A DNA stretch of 64,000 nt from an uncultured cyanobacterium (GCA_936920195.1 CAKZHE010000097.1:31741-95740), one strand, 5' to 3'; positions 43,193 to 53,456 are shown, numbered from the stretch's first letter. Numbers and translations are program-made. The notes: generated by a model not told the origin, from the letters alone.

Positions 43193-44569
43193 ATGTTTCA
43201 CAAACTCACTACTTTTAAAGAAAAAATCAGCCCTGGACTTTGGAAAATTGCCAGCAATACTGTTTGGCTGATGCTGGAAAGAATTTTCCAAATGGGCTTA
43301 AGTTTGTTAATTGGATTTCGCTGGGTAGCTCTGTATCTCAAACCAGAACAATACGGCTTACTAAATTATTCCATCGCCTTCGCTGGCATTCTTGGACCTA
43401 TTGCCAAAATGGGTTTAGATAGCATTGTTGTCCGCGATATCACCCGCGATGCTACCTGCAAGGAAGAAACCCTCGGCAGCGCCTTCGGAATCAAATTAGT
43501 TGCCAGCATTTTTACTTCTATTATCACCATAATTCTGGTTTCCTACCTCCAGCCAAAAGACTATTTAACCATTGCTCTAGTCGGAATTTTAACCTTACAA
43601 AGTATTTTTCAAGCTAGTGATGTAATTGATTTTTGGTTTCAATCTGAAGTTAGATCTAAATATATTGTTTGGGCGCGTAATATTGCTTTTTTATTAAGCA
43701 ATATGATCAAAATTATCCTGATTTTAATTAAAGCTCCTTTAATTTATTTTGCTTGGGGATTGCTCGCCGAGTCTGCTCTAATTGCCCTAGGCATGGCAAT
43801 TGTTTATCGCTGGCAGGGGAACTCTTTTCGAGGATGGAGATTTAATTGGTCTCGCGCCCAAAAATTAGTATTAGATAGTTGGCCTTTGATTTTATCTGGT
43901 CTAGTAATTACCATCTATATGCGAATCGATCAGATTATGATTGGTCAAATGATTGGCGATCGCGAAGTCGGAATTTATTCTGCCGCCGTCAAAATTTCCG
44001 AAATGTGGTATTTCGTGCCAATCGCCATTCTAAGCTCCGTCTTTCCTTCCATTGTCAAAGCGAGAGAAAAGAGCCGAGAAATATACTATGAACGAACCCA
44101 GCAAATGTTTGATTTGATGGTATTATTATCTTATAGTGTAGCCATACCGATCGCATTTTTTGCTAGAAATATTGTCGATCTAATCTTAAAATCTAATGAA
44201 AGCAATGCCTATGCTGCCAGTGCCGACATCTTAATTATTCATATCTGGACAGGATTATTTGTTTCCATTGGAGTTGCCAGAGGCTCCTGGTTAATAGCGG
44301 AAGGATTAATGACATTTACTGCGGTTAGCAGTGCCATCGGAGCGGCAGTTAACCTAATTTTAAATTTATATTTTATTAAAGTTTATGGAGGATTAGGCGC
44401 AGCATTTGCTACCCTGATTGCTCAGTTTGTCGCTTCCTATGCTGCCCATCTGCTGTACCCACCAACTAGAATAATTTTTGTCATGCAAACCAGAGCAATT
44501 TTCCTGATCGATCCGATCCGAATTTTACTAAAAAAACTGACTAAAAAAGCCGATAGGAACGAAAAATAA
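43193..44569 (+). CDS. Polysaccharide flippase (Wzx-type, MOP superfamily)
   Basis: 458 aa with 12-14 membrane helices. The N-terminal VWLMLERIFQMGLSLLIGFR and GLLNYSIAFAGILGPIAKMGLDSIVVRDI are characteristic of oligosaccharide flippases. YMRIDQIMIGQMIGDREVGIYSAAVKISE is the mid-family motif. It flips lipid-linked repeat units to the periplasm for the Wzy polymerase. Confidence 0.92.
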   Translation: MFHKLTTFKEKISPGLWKIASNTVWLMLERIFQMGLSLLIGFRWVALYLKPEQYGLLNYSIAFAGILGPIAKMGLDSIVVRDITRDATCKEETLGSAFGIKLVASIFTSIITIILVSYLQPKDYLTIALVGILTLQSIFQASDVIDFWFQSEVRSKYIVWARNIAFLLSNMIKIILILIKAPLIYFAWGLLAESALIALGMAIVYRWQGNSFRGWRFNWSRAQKLVLDSWPLILSGLVITIYMRIDQIMIGQMIGDREVGIYSAAVKISEMWYFVPIAILSSVFPSIVKAREKSREIYYERTQQMFDLMVLLSYSVAIPIAFFARNIVDLILKSNESNAYAASADILIIHIWTGLFVSIGVARGSWLIAEGLMTFTAVSSAIGAAVNLILNLYFIKVYGGLGAAFATLIAQFVASYAAHLLYPPTRIIFVMQTRAIFLIDPIRILLKKLTKKADRNEK

Positions 44570-44600
44570 ATAAAATGATAATTGCAACACTGGTAATATC

Positions 44601-44756
44601 CGTAGGTTGGTTTGTAAAGATAGGGGCAACCCAACATTTATCAGTGTTTTCTTGGGTTTTGCTGTCTCGCCACCCAACCTACGATTATAATCAAGATATT
44701 GATTTTTACTCGTTTCCAGGCAGAACCTAGGAACGCCTATCGAGAGGCTCTGCCCA
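44601..44756. repeat. GTAGGTTGG palindrome and GGCTCTGCC repeat upstream of a glycosyltransferase gene
   Basis: CGTAGGTTGG (44601-44610) and CCAACCTACG (44674-44683) are 10-bp perfect inverted ends of an 83-bp unit. A copy of the GGCAGA/AGGCTCTGCC dispersed repeat follows at about 44719-44756. No gene is visible in 44570-44807. Confidence 0.65.
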
Positions 44757-44807
44757 GGGTGTTGACTTGACCGTATTGTCCTGTAAATTAGTTAGGAGGA
44801 TCTAAAA

Positions 44808-45752
44808 ATGGGTGACTGGCAATTACAAACCCCGGTGGCAATTATTGTTTTCAACCGACCAGAAACAACTGCCAAAGTCTTTGAGGCTATTCGGCAAGCC
44901 AAACCACCAAAACTATTCTTAATTGCGGACGGTCCCCGCGCCGACCGTCCGGGAGAGGCCGAAAAATGCGCCGCTGTCCGTGAGATTGTGGAAGCGGTAG
45001 ATTGGGATTGCCAAGTATTTAAAAACTTCTCCGATACTAACTTAGGTTGCGGTCGTCGTCCCGCCACTGGGATTGACTGGGTATTTAGCCAAGTTGAAGA
45101 AGCGATTATTATTGAAGATGACTGTTTACCTGAACCCAGCTTTTTCCGTTATTGCCAAGAATTGCTGGAACGCTACCGCGACGATGAACGGATTGCCACT
45201 ATCTGCGGTTTAAACGTGCAATTTGGACGCAGACGAACGAATGATAGTTACTACTTTTCCCGGTACAATCATTGTTGGGGATGGGCGAGTTGGCGACGGG
45301 CATGGCGCCACTTTGATTTTGATTTAAAACACTGGCCGGAAGTGCGAGATGGCAACTTTTTGGCAGATATCTTAATTGATCCCCACGCTACCAAAGTTTG
45401 GACTCAGACCTATCAAGAAACCTACGAAGGGAAGATAGATTGTTGGGATTTTCAATGGACATTTGCTTGCTGGTTGCAAAATGGGTTAGCCATTCTGCCC
45501 AATACTAATTTAATTTCCTATATTGGGTATGGTGCGGGTGCAACCCATACTACTGCTGAAAGGACTCAATATGATGATATGCCCACAAAAGCAGTAACTT
45601 TTCCCTTAGTGCATCCCAAATTTGTGATTCGCGATACCCAAGCCGATAACTTTAGTGAAAGCACTTATTTCGACTACCAACCCAAGTTGTGGAAAAAAAT
45701 TAACCGCAAAGTTTCCACACTCTTAGGAATCAAGAAATCCCAAACCTGGTAA
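44808..45752 (+). CDS. GT-A glycosyltransferase
   Basis: 314 aa. N-terminal TPVAIIVFNRPETTAKVFEAI, the DxD-like metal site AIIIEDDCLPEPSFFRYC and the acceptor-side WGWASWRRAWRHFD match family-2-like transferases often labelled hemolytic protein HlpA-like or methyltransferase-linked. Soluble, so it acts on the cytoplasmic face. A strong AGGAGG site lies upstream. It closes the exopolysaccharide locus. Confidence 0.8.
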   Translation: MGDWQLQTPVAIIVFNRPETTAKVFEAIRQAKPPKLFLIADGPRADRPGEAEKCAAVREIVEAVDWDCQVFKNFSDTNLGCGRRPATGIDWVFSQVEEAIIIEDDCLPEPSFFRYCQELLERYRDDERIATICGLNVQFGRRRTNDSYYFSRYNHCWGWASWRRAWRHFDFDLKHWPEVRDGNFLADILIDPHATKVWTQTYQETYEGKIDCWDFQWTFACWLQNGLAILPNTNLISYIGYGAGATHTTAERTQYDDMPTKAVTFPLVHPKFVIRDTQADNFSESTYFDYQPKLWKKINRKVSTLLGIKKSQTW

Positions 45753-45756
45753 TTAG

Positions 45757-45849
45757 ACAGGACTTACGCATTTACTCCGTATATAGCGTTGATGGTGCGT
45801 TACGCTGCGCTAACACACCCTACTGATAGAGGCATTGCGTAAGTCCTGT
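45757..45849. mobile_element. 93-bp MITE-like element, complete copy
   Basis: ACAGGACTTACGCA (45757-45770) and TGCGTAAGTCCTGT (45836-45849) are perfect 14-bp terminal inverted repeats. Inside is an inverted GGTGCGTTACGC / GCGCTAACACACC palindrome. Related copies are at 31021 and 63925. It starts 5 bp after the glycosyltransferase stop. Confidence 0.75.
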
Positions 45850-45898
45850 TAGAAAAAAGCCTGACTGCCAGGATATCAAAAGTAGAGGCTTTCCATTT

Positions 45899-45966
45899 AC
45901 TCGTTTACTCGTTTACTCGTTCCCAGGCTCTGCCTGGGAATGCCCATTGAGAGGCTCTGCCTCGGA
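45899..45966. repeat. GGCTCTGCC-type dispersed repeat with short tandem lead
   Basis: TTTACTCG occurs three times in tandem (about 45896-45919), followed by TTCCCAGGCTCTGCCTGGGAA and GAGAGGCTCTGCCTC. Same family as 30300, 44719, 57522 and 62173. Confidence 0.7.
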
Positions 45967-46012
45967 TGATAACCAGCAAGGAACAACACAGACTTGGTAA
46001 AAGCGATGAATT

Positions 46013-46447
46013 CTACTGATCGTCAGGCAACCAATCCTCAATCACCTGCTCAATAATAAAAGGACACAACTCAGGAAAAACACTAATCTCTAAACCCGTT
46101 TGTCGGGCAGCCTCCCGACGCGCTCTCACATATTCTTTTTCCAAAACCTGCTCAGGATGACTCCGTAAACTAGGACTATCTTCAATTTTACGACGAATTT
46201 GAGAACGTCCATCATTAATCGAATCCAGCCAACTATCCGAACGACGTTGAGGTTGATATTGCCACTTCAGCAAATGCACCATAATTCGTTCCATTTGAGA
46301 GGCGATCGCAGATCGTTCACTTTTTCCCAAATCCTCCACCTCATCAATAAGATGCTCCCAATCAATGGCATCCCAACGACGTTCCCGTAATAATTGAGCC
46401 GTATCCTTTGCCCAAAGGGTTAAATCGCGATCGTAGGTATTCGGCAT
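46013..46447 (-). CDS. DUF29 family protein
   Basis: 144 aa. Signature pieces are YDRDLTLWAKDTAQLLRER, WDAIDWEHLIDEVEDLGKSE, ASQMERIMVHLLKWQYQP and the C-terminal EYVRARREAARQTGLE. DUF29 is common and multi-copy in cyanobacteria; its function is unknown. Confidence 0.92.
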   Translation of the reverse strand: MPNTYDRDLTLWAKDTAQLLRERRWDAIDWEHLIDEVEDLGKSERSAIASQMERIMVHLLKWQYQPQRRSDSWLDSINDGRSQIRRKIEDSPSLRSHPEQVLEKEYVRARREAARQTGLEISVFPELCPFIIEQVIEDWLPDDQ

Positions 46448-46538
46448 AGACCTCCGCCAAAATCAGGTTTTATATTGCAATCGAATGCCGTATCTGCCAA
46501 GGAGGAGGAATTTGAGCAAATTTCCGGTTCCTTCTACC

Positions 46539-47834
46539 CTATCCTGAAGGTAGTTGATTCCAGGTTTGCTCGGCATCAGCGATCGCTTTCTCCACCGTTT
46601 TTTCTCCTAACATCGCCCCTTGCAAATTTTCATAAATCGCCTTTTGCAGCAGCTTCAAATTCTTAATGGCTGGGACTAGCACTTCTGCATCCTTCAGTTG
46701 ACTGGCGCTAATTCGACGAGCTAAATCCACTGGAGTCGCACTAACATCGCTGGCAATCTGGCGCTGATACTCTGTCACCGCCTCCACCGTCGAAGGTAAA
46801 ACATTGGCTTCCCTGGCAAAAGCCAATTGATTTTGACTATTGGTGACAAACAAAGCAAACTTTAGGGCTTGATCTGGCACATTGGTATCGCGAGGAATAA
46901 TTAAATTCATCACAGCCACATTCTTTTTCCCAGTTTTGCCAGTAATTTGGGGAGCCGTAGCAGACACTTTAGCAATTTCTGGGGCATTAGTAGCGATCGC
47001 CTTCATAAACTCTGCCCCCGAAGCCAAAATCGCCGTTTCTCCCCCCTGATAAAGTTCAATCGCTTGCCGATGTCCTTGGGTTAGCACTTCCCTGGGCAGC
47101 AAACCCTGCTTAAATAAATCTACCCAGTAACGAAATGCCTCTCGACCTGCCGGAGAATTAAACGCTGCCTTCCCTTGAGCATCGACTAATTCCACCCCCA
47201 TTTGGACAAAAGATTCCAGTACCTCCGCCGAATCCTCTGGCACCAAAGTAGCAAAAAAGGCATATTTGCCAGTTTTCTGCTTAATTTGTTTCGCCACCGC
47301 TGCCAATTCCGTATAGTTAGCTGGCGGTTTAGTAATTCCAGCTTGTTTAAATAAATTTTGGTTATAAATAGTCACGCGAGTAGTCAAATACCAAGGCACG
47401 CCAAAACTTTTATTTTGCAGCGAACTAGCCTGCCAGATCTTCGGCAAATATTGCTGGCGCACCTGGGGAGAAACCTTGGCATCCAAATCTAGCCAAGCAT
47501 TGCGAGCCGCTAATTGGGAAGCAAAACTAGGATTGAGATTGACCACATCCGGCGCAGTCCGCGCCGAAACCGCCGTCAGAATCTTACTTTCCATTGCCGT
47601 CCAGGGAACATCCACCCAGCGCACCTGTAGTCCCGGATTTTCGGCTTCAAACTTACCAATCAATTGCTGAAAATAATTGGTAAACTGCGGCTGCAATTGC
47701 ATCGTCCAGAATTCAATTTCCTGCTTATTACTAGCCGATGGGCTATTGCTACAGCTAATCGCCCAACTCAAAATTAACCCCAACAGGGCGCAGATACTTA
47801 ACCTTTTCCAAGTATTTTTACTTGCGATCGCCAT
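46539..47834 (-). CDS. Sugar-type ABC transporter substrate-binding lipoprotein
   Basis: 431 aa from MAIASKNTWKR; an ATG six codons upstream is possible. Lipobox AISC near residue 28. The family-1 binding-protein pattern follows: EIEFWTMQLQPQFTNYFQQL, KFEAENPGLQVRWVDVPW, TAPDVVNLNPSFASQLAA, GVPWYLTTRVTIYN. The substrate is uncertain. No permease or ATPase genes are adjacent, so the rest of the transporter must be elsewhere. Confidence 0.85.
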   Translation of the reverse strand: MAIASKNTWKRLSICALLGLILSWAISCSNSPSASNKQEIEFWTMQLQPQFTNYFQQLIGKFEAENPGLQVRWVDVPWTAMESKILTAVSARTAPDVVNLNPSFASQLAARNAWLDLDAKVSPQVRQQYLPKIWQASSLQNKSFGVPWYLTTRVTIYNQNLFKQAGITKPPANYTELAAVAKQIKQKTGKYAFFATLVPEDSAEVLESFVQMGVELVDAQGKAAFNSPAGREAFRYWVDLFKQGLLPREVLTQGHRQAIELYQGGETAILASGAEFMKAIATNAPEIAKVSATAPQITGKTGKKNVAVMNLIIPRDTNVPDQALKFALFVTNSQNQLAFAREANVLPSTVEAVTEYQRQIASDVSATPVDLARRISASQLKDAEVLVPAIKNLKLLQKAIYENLQGAMLGEKTVEKAIADAEQTWNQLPSG

Positions 47835-48032
47835 TAATTTCTCCCAGTCCAAGCCTCAGCACTACCAATACCCAACCATTAATTTTAAATTGTCTTGACC
47901 TCACTATCGCCACTGGGGTGATTGTAAGCTAGATTGGGTAGGATACAGATATCCGTTGTCCCTAGCCTCAAGCCACCGAGATTTTTTTTACACCTGTCTG
48001 CTGCTCAACCGACAGATAAACATAGGCCAAAT

Positions 48033-49145
48033 ATGACCAGTATATTTAATCCCTTAAAAAGCTTATTTTCCAAGCGTACCAAAGGGATCGGCTTAGAAAT
48101 CGCCCCAGAGCGGATCAACATTGCCCAAATCCGCAAGCAAGGTCAGGGATATAAATTGACCACCCTGCACTCTACCGAAGTTCCCGATGGTATCTTTCAA
48201 GAAGGCAAAATCGCTGATGCGCCTGGATTAGCCGATTTAATTCAAAGCGCGATCGCCGACAGCAAAGTTAAAGCCGAAAATGTTGCCACCGCCGTTCCCA
48301 TGCGGGAAGCAGTCATTCGGCTGATTCCCGTACCCGCCGAACTAGACGATAAAGAACTGCGGGAAATGGTTCTCAACCACGAAGCCGGACTTTATTTACC
48401 CTATCCCCGCGAAGAAGTCGATCTCGATTATCAAAAACTCGGCTTCTTTGACGACGAAGACGGCATTCAGAAAGTCCAGGTACTGCTAGTTGCCACCCGC
48501 CGAGAAGTCACAGATATTTATCTGGAAACTTTTAAGGAAGCTGGACTGCATATAGATGTCCTAGAAATTAATAGCTTTGCCCTCATTCGCACCATCAGAG
48601 AGCAATTAAGGCAATTTGGTTCGCGAGAAGCCGCTGTACTGGTCGATATTGAATTTGATAGCACCGAAATCGCCATTATTGTAGACGGCGTTCCCCAATT
48701 TAACCGTACCGTTCCCATTGGGACTTTTCAGCTGCAAAGCGCCCTCTCCCGCGCCATGAACTTGCCGATATCCCGCAACACCGAACTGCTGCAAGGCATG
48801 ACTATTCCCAACACCCCAGTCGATAGTGTCCGGACTGGTGCTACCGGAATTAATCCCGGTATGGCAGCATTGATTCGAGTTTTGGGAGAACTGGCAGATG
48901 AATTGCGGCGATCTATAGATTTTTATCTCAATCAGAGCGAGAATTTAGAAGTAGCGCAATTGTTATTAGCCGGACCAGGAGGTGGGATTGGACAACTGGA
49001 TGAATTTTTTACCCAAAGACTAAGCTTACCCACCACCCAGGTTGACCCCGTGGCGGCTCTGTCCTTAGAGGTAGATCAAGAGATTCCGCCAGTGCAAAGA
49101 CCAGGATTAGGAATCGTACTTGGTTTAGGATTGCGAGAGGTTTAA
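48033..49145 (+). CDS. pilM: Type IV pilus assembly ATPase-like protein PilM
   Basis: 370 aa from MTSIFNPLKSLFSK; an in-frame start 33 codons upstream is less likely. Actin-like fold: IGLEIAPERINIAQIRKQG, TAVPMREAVIRLIPVP, AAVLVDIEFDSTEIAIIVDG, LLLAGPGGGIGQLDEF. It forms the inner platform of type IV pili with PilN. First gene of pilMNOQ, with 3 bp to pilN. Confidence 0.94.
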   Translation: MTSIFNPLKSLFSKRTKGIGLEIAPERINIAQIRKQGQGYKLTTLHSTEVPDGIFQEGKIADAPGLADLIQSAIADSKVKAENVATAVPMREAVIRLIPVPAELDDKELREMVLNHEAGLYLPYPREEVDLDYQKLGFFDDEDGIQKVQVLLVATRREVTDIYLETFKEAGLHIDVLEINSFALIRTIREQLRQFGSREAAVLVDIEFDSTEIAIIVDGVPQFNRTVPIGTFQLQSALSRAMNLPISRNTELLQGMTIPNTPVDSVRTGATGINPGMAALIRVLGELADELRRSIDFYLNQSENLEVAQLLLAGPGGGIGQLDEFFTQRLSLPTTQVDPVAALSLEVDQEIPPVQRPGLGIVLGLGLREV

Positions 49146-49148
49146 ATA

Positions 49149-49964
49149 ATGTATAGCCTAGATGTTAATTTCCTGAAAGACCGAGGGATTATTCCCGAAG
49201 CTGGCAATAAAACGGGAATCAAGTCAAAAAAAGCTAATCCGGGAGATATGTTGCCCCTGGTGGCAGGGGTAGCAGTTGGCTTGTTACTGCCAGCGGCTGT
49301 GGGGGGACTATGGTTTTTTGTGGGGCAGCAAACAGCGGAATTGGAGCAGCAACAGAAATCCCAGGAAGGTAGGCTGAAAGAATTAACAGCCAAGCAGGAA
49401 GAAGTTGCCAAAATTAACGAACAGATTAGTAAAATTAATACTGAAACTAAGGCACTAGCGACGGTTTTTAATCAGATTAAGCCTTGGTCTGCTATGTTAC
49501 AGGATTTGCGCGATCGCACTCCCCCCAATGTGCAAATTGAAGAAATTGAGCAAAGGGAAGAAAAAGCTCCTGTAGCCGCTAATCAACCCAAAGACCAGCC
49601 CTCTCCCCAGCCCTTGAATAAGGTATTTATTAAAGGAATCGCAGTTTCGTTCAATGATGTCAACGATTTTCTATTAACCATACAGCGATCGCCTTTTTTT
49701 AAAAAAGATGAAACAAAAATAGTCAGCGCTAAAATGCAAAAACTTAATGTCAAGATGCCAGCTGATTCCGGACAGGGTAAATCTTCGGGTGCATCTCAGG
49801 CAACAGTTAAAATTGAGTGGCCAGAAGTTGTGGGTTTTATGATTGAAACCAATCTCAGCGATCTTTCCGCCACTGAATTAGTCAGAGAATTAGAACGCAA
49901 GGGTGATGTTGGTCTAGTCACTCGGATTAGAAATCTTCAGGAAAAAGGAGCTACTCAACAATGA
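49149..49964 (+). CDS. pilN: Type IV pilus assembly protein PilN
   Basis: 271 aa. Begins MYSLDVNFLKDRGIIPE, where the short N-terminal motif binds PilM. One membrane helix (LPLVAGVAVGLLLPAAVGGLW), a coiled coil and a periplasmic domain follow. Overlaps pilO by 4 bp (ATGA). The N-terminal cytosolic part is longer than in Pseudomonas, as is usual in cyanobacteria. Confidence 0.92.
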   Translation: MYSLDVNFLKDRGIIPEAGNKTGIKSKKANPGDMLPLVAGVAVGLLLPAAVGGLWFFVGQQTAELEQQQKSQEGRLKELTAKQEEVAKINEQISKINTETKALATVFNQIKPWSAMLQDLRDRTPPNVQIEEIEQREEKAPVAANQPKDQPSPQPLNKVFIKGIAVSFNDVNDFLLTIQRSPFFKKDETKIVSAKMQKLNVKMPADSGQGKSSGASQATVKIEWPEVVGFMIETNLSDLSATELVRELERKGDVGLVTRIRNLQEKGATQQ

Positions 49965-50809
49965 CATATACTGATGATTTTATTCCCGATCAAGGTCAAG
50001 ACACCACAGAAGCATCTCCCTATCCTGCCCTCTTCGGCATCACATTTACTCCCATAATTAGTGGCGCTATTTTTGCAATTTTAGGATTAGGCGTAGCAGC
50101 ATACTTGCTAATTTCTCAAGTGCAACCCGCTTGGGAAAATTTCCAAAAACTCAACAATTCCTTGGAGGAAGGAAAGCAAAAAATCAAGGAACAGGAAGCA
50201 AAACTGCAACAAATTGAGAAAGCTAAAGAAAAACTAGAAACCAGTAAAAAACAACAAACTTCCGTTCTCGCCCTCTTTGGCAGCGATCAAAATTTGGATA
50301 CTTTGTTGCTAGACCTCAATCGGCAAATTGATGACAGAAAAGCCAAGTTAAGGAGTTACACTCCCCTCAAGCTAGTAGCAACCTCTGCCGTCAAAGGGGC
50401 ATTACCACCAATCAAAGGAGCAGAAATAGTCCAGGATGGATCTTTGGGAACAGAAGTGAATGGCAAACTTAAACGAAGAACTTTCAACCTAGAGTTTCAA
50501 GGAACCATAGACCAAACTCAATCTAGCCTGCGGAGTATCGAGAGATTGCAGTCACTGCTAATTATCAAAGACTTTAAATCTCGGATAGACAAAAAAGGTC
50601 AGTTGATTAAGATCAATGAGAAAGATAAAGTAGACCCTAAAGACCAACCAAAAACCAACATTGAAACTTCCTTTAAGTTACAAATACTGTCGCCCCTAAC
50701 CGCTCAGGAATCGGCAGAAATAGGTGCAGCGCAAGCCCAAGCTGAGGCTGCTAAAAAACCAGCCGCCAAAAAATCACCAGCTCCAAAAGCGGCAGAAGAA
50801 AAGAAATAG
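49961..50809 (+). CDS. pilO: Type IV pilus assembly protein PilO
   Basis: 282 aa. Short cytosolic N-terminus, one helix (IISGAIFAILGLGVAAYLLI), coiled coil (NNSLEEGKQKIKEQEAKLQQ) and a ferredoxin-like periplasmic domain. The C-terminus is Lys/Ala/Pro-rich (KPAAKKSPAPKAAEEKK). Pairs with PilN to link the inner platform to the secretin. Confidence 0.9.
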   Translation: MTYTDDFIPDQGQDTTEASPYPALFGITFTPIISGAIFAILGLGVAAYLLISQVQPAWENFQKLNNSLEEGKQKIKEQEAKLQQIEKAKEKLETSKKQQTSVLALFGSDQNLDTLLLDLNRQIDDRKAKLRSYTPLKLVATSAVKGALPPIKGAEIVQDGSLGTEVNGKLKRRTFNLEFQGTIDQTQSSLRSIERLQSLLIIKDFKSRIDKKGQLIKINEKDKVDPKDQPKTNIETSFKLQILSPLTAQESAEIGAAQAQAEAAKKPAAKKSPAPKAAEEKK

Positions 50810-50892
50810 ATAGGACTTAAAGGGTGTTGTTCAGAGGGTGATTTTACTTGATTAATCTAAAAAAACAATTTGCAATTAGTGAGGAGCGAATA

Positions 50893-53391
50893 GTGAAATA
50901 TCTGCAACGGTTAGGTAACGGAATGATCCTGGGTAGTGCTTTAGGTATGGTGTCAATATCATCAGCCTGGGCAGGAAATCCAGTCACAGGGGTACAAGTT
51001 AATCCGACTCAAGGTGGTTTGGAAGTATTTCTCGCCACCCAAGTCAATACAAGCTCTGGACAGCGCCCGGAAATAGAAGTTACCAGTCAAGGTAATAATC
51101 TAGTCGTAAATATTACTAATACTCAATTGAGCTTGCCCCAGGGGAAGAGTTTTCGGCAAGATAATCCTATGCCAGGGATTACTTCCATTGCGATCGCCCA
51201 GCAAAATGACAATAGCATTCAAGCGATCGTCAGCGGAGCCAATGGTACTCCTACCGGGCAGATTCTCCCCAGTCAAGGACAAGGCATTACCTTTAATTTC
51301 ACTGCCAGCACCACACCATCCGGTGTCGGTGGCACCAGTACCCCTGTAACTTACAACAACTCGGCTGGCGCTCCCGTCCTCACCGCCCAAGTTCCCCCCA
51401 GCACCAACACCAACCCATCGGGATCAATTCCTGTTGCTCCTGCTACTACCCCCTTAGTTCCCAACCCGCAAATTACCATTCAAAACAATCCGGTTCCGGC
51501 AGCCGGTATTCTGCAACCAACCGCGCCGACTCCCCCGTTACTGCCCAGAGCCGTTGCACCGCCAGTAGGGGATGTAGCTACATCCAGTATTAATACCATG
51601 CCCAGAGCGCTGGATTTGGGAACAGCAGCTCGCGTTCCTCGGTTAGTGCTGCGGGATGCCCCAGTCAGAGAAGTTTTGAATATCCTCTCCCAAGTTTCCA
51701 GCTTGAATATTATCTACGCTCCTAGCAGTGTCGCAGGACAGGGGGGTGCGCCAGGAGCGCAATTGCCCGAACCGACAATTTCCTTGGATGTATCCAATAT
51801 TGGCGTTCAAGAGGCATTTAATTACGTCCTCTGGATGAGCGGTTTAGAAGCGAACAGATACGGCAATACTGTGTTTGTAGGACGAAGATTACCCGATGCC
51901 TTACGCGATGTGATGGTACGGACTTTGCGGCTGAACCAAGTGTCATCTACAGAAGCTTCCAGTTTTTTAACTACTCAAGGAGCAGAAACTCAACTATTTG
52001 ACGAAGGTCTGCAAATTCAGACAGTGGGTGAAGGAGCAGCAGCACGAGTAGTCCAAACCAGATCGCCCCGAATTATCTCCCTGAAAGCCAAAACTGAAGC
52101 AGGAAGTTCCCCATTAATGCTGTCAGGACTATCTATTAGTAGCGATGACCGACTGAATGCAATTACTCTAGTGGGCGCACCAGAAAAAGTCGAGATGGCG
52201 ATCGCTATGTTGATGCAGCTAGATGCTCGCAAGCGGCAAGTGGCAGTCAATGTCAAAATTGTAGACGTTAACCTGTTGGGAACGGAAGCGTTTAAAAGTA
52301 GCTTCTCCTTTGGGATTGCCGATTCTTTCTTTTCCAATGCCGAAGGTGCAGCCAGTTTCGGTTCTGGGGGACTCAATCCTCCCAGCCAAGGGGACATCGC
52401 CAACAGCAGAACTACTGCCCCAATTGTCCCTAACAATCTGTCATCTAGTTCCTTCCAGTTAGATCCCAATAGCACTTTTACCGTCCCTGGTGGTGGCACA
52501 GGCTTGCGGATTATTGACAACGGCGATCTACTGTTAGATCAGCCCGGAGATGCTGTCTTCCTCAGACCAATTGCGGGTACTATCAACGACCCCACCCAGC
52601 CAATTATTACCAACTTTACTCCAGGCCGCCCCAACGTTCAAACAACTACCACTAATGCCACTACTGGTCTTTCCACAACTACATTTACCCCTGGAACCAA
52701 TGCTACAGCTACCTTTGGCCTATCGCCCATCTTCCAATATCCAAATCGATTCTTATCGTCCCTGAAAGCCCAAATTACTAGCGGTAATGCCAAGATCCTG
52801 ACTGACCCCACCCTAGTCGTGCAAGAGGGACAAACAGCCAACGTGCAGCTAACTCAAGAGGTATTTGGCGGGACGGAAATTGTATTTGTCGCTGACCCAA
52901 CTAATCAAAGCAGATCGGTGCCGCTGGAAAGACCAATTATTAAGAATGCTGGTTTAAGTTTGGCAATCAACGTTGCCCGGATTGATGATAACGGTTTTGT
53001 GACTATGGGTGTTAATCCCACAGTGTCATCCCCTGCCAGTTCTTCCCAAAATGGTCGCGGTGAAATTATTACCTTGCTGTCTTCCAGAACTTTGACTTCA
53101 GGGCAAATCCGTCTTCGTGATGGTCAAACTTTAATTTTGTCAGGGATCATTCAAGAATCTGACCGGACAACCGTGAGCAAAATCCCCATTTTAGGAGATC
53201 TGCCCATTATTGGAGCTTTGTTTAGAAGCACTAGCCGCGAAAATCAGCGCCAAGAGGTGATTGTGTTGGTAACGCCTCAGATTATGGACGATTCCTCCCG
53301 CTCTAATTTTGGCTACAACTATAACCCCAGTCAGGAAGTGCGGGATACTTTGCAGCAACGGGGCTACAATCCTCAAACTGGCGGTCAGTAG
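50893..53391 (+). CDS. pilQ: Type IV pilus secretin PilQ
   Basis: 832 aa from the GTG at 50893, which has GAGGAG 6 nt upstream and begins a signal peptide ending near SSAWAGN. An in-frame TTG at 50848 is rejected for that reason. AMIN domain at about 30-130, Pro/Asn-rich spacer, STN/N0 part (VPRLVLRDAPVREVLNILSQ), N1, and a C-terminal secretin with GQTLILSGIIQESDRTTVSK and IPILGDLPIIGALFRS. No pilP is present, as is usual in cyanobacteria. Confidence 0.95.
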   Translation: MKYLQRLGNGMILGSALGMVSISSAWAGNPVTGVQVNPTQGGLEVFLATQVNTSSGQRPEIEVTSQGNNLVVNITNTQLSLPQGKSFRQDNPMPGITSIAIAQQNDNSIQAIVSGANGTPTGQILPSQGQGITFNFTASTTPSGVGGTSTPVTYNNSAGAPVLTAQVPPSTNTNPSGSIPVAPATTPLVPNPQITIQNNPVPAAGILQPTAPTPPLLPRAVAPPVGDVATSSINTMPRALDLGTAARVPRLVLRDAPVREVLNILSQVSSLNIIYAPSSVAGQGGAPGAQLPEPTISLDVSNIGVQEAFNYVLWMSGLEANRYGNTVFVGRRLPDALRDVMVRTLRLNQVSSTEASSFLTTQGAETQLFDEGLQIQTVGEGAAARVVQTRSPRIISLKAKTEAGSSPLMLSGLSISSDDRLNAITLVGAPEKVEMAIAMLMQLDARKRQVAVNVKIVDVNLLGTEAFKSSFSFGIADSFFSNAEGAASFGSGGLNPPSQGDIANSRTTAPIVPNNLSSSSFQLDPNSTFTVPGGGTGLRIIDNGDLLLDQPGDAVFLRPIAGTINDPTQPIITNFTPGRPNVQTTTTNATTGLSTTTFTPGTNATATFGLSPIFQYPNRFLSSLKAQITSGNAKILTDPTLVVQEGQTANVQLTQEVFGGTEIVFVADPTNQSRSVPLERPIIKNAGLSLAINVARIDDNGFVTMGVNPTVSSPASSSQNGRGEIITLLSSRTLTSGQIRLRDGQTLILSGIIQESDRTTVSKIPILGDLPIIGALFRSTSRENQRQEVIVLVTPQIMDDSSRSNFGYNYNPSQEVRDTLQQRGYNPQTGGQ

Positions 53392-53400
53392 AGGAAAGGG

Positions 53401-53440
53401 AACAGGGAAGGGCGAGATCTTGGCCTTCCCTGTTTTTTTT
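53401..53440 (+). terminator. Rho-independent terminator after pilQ
   Basis: AACAGGGAAGG (53401-53411) and CCTTCCCTGTT (53424-53434) form a stem, followed by a run of T to 53440. It lies 9 bp after the pilQ stop and before the convergent kinase. Confidence 0.85.
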
Positions 53441-53456
53441 AACTGAGTTTTATCTT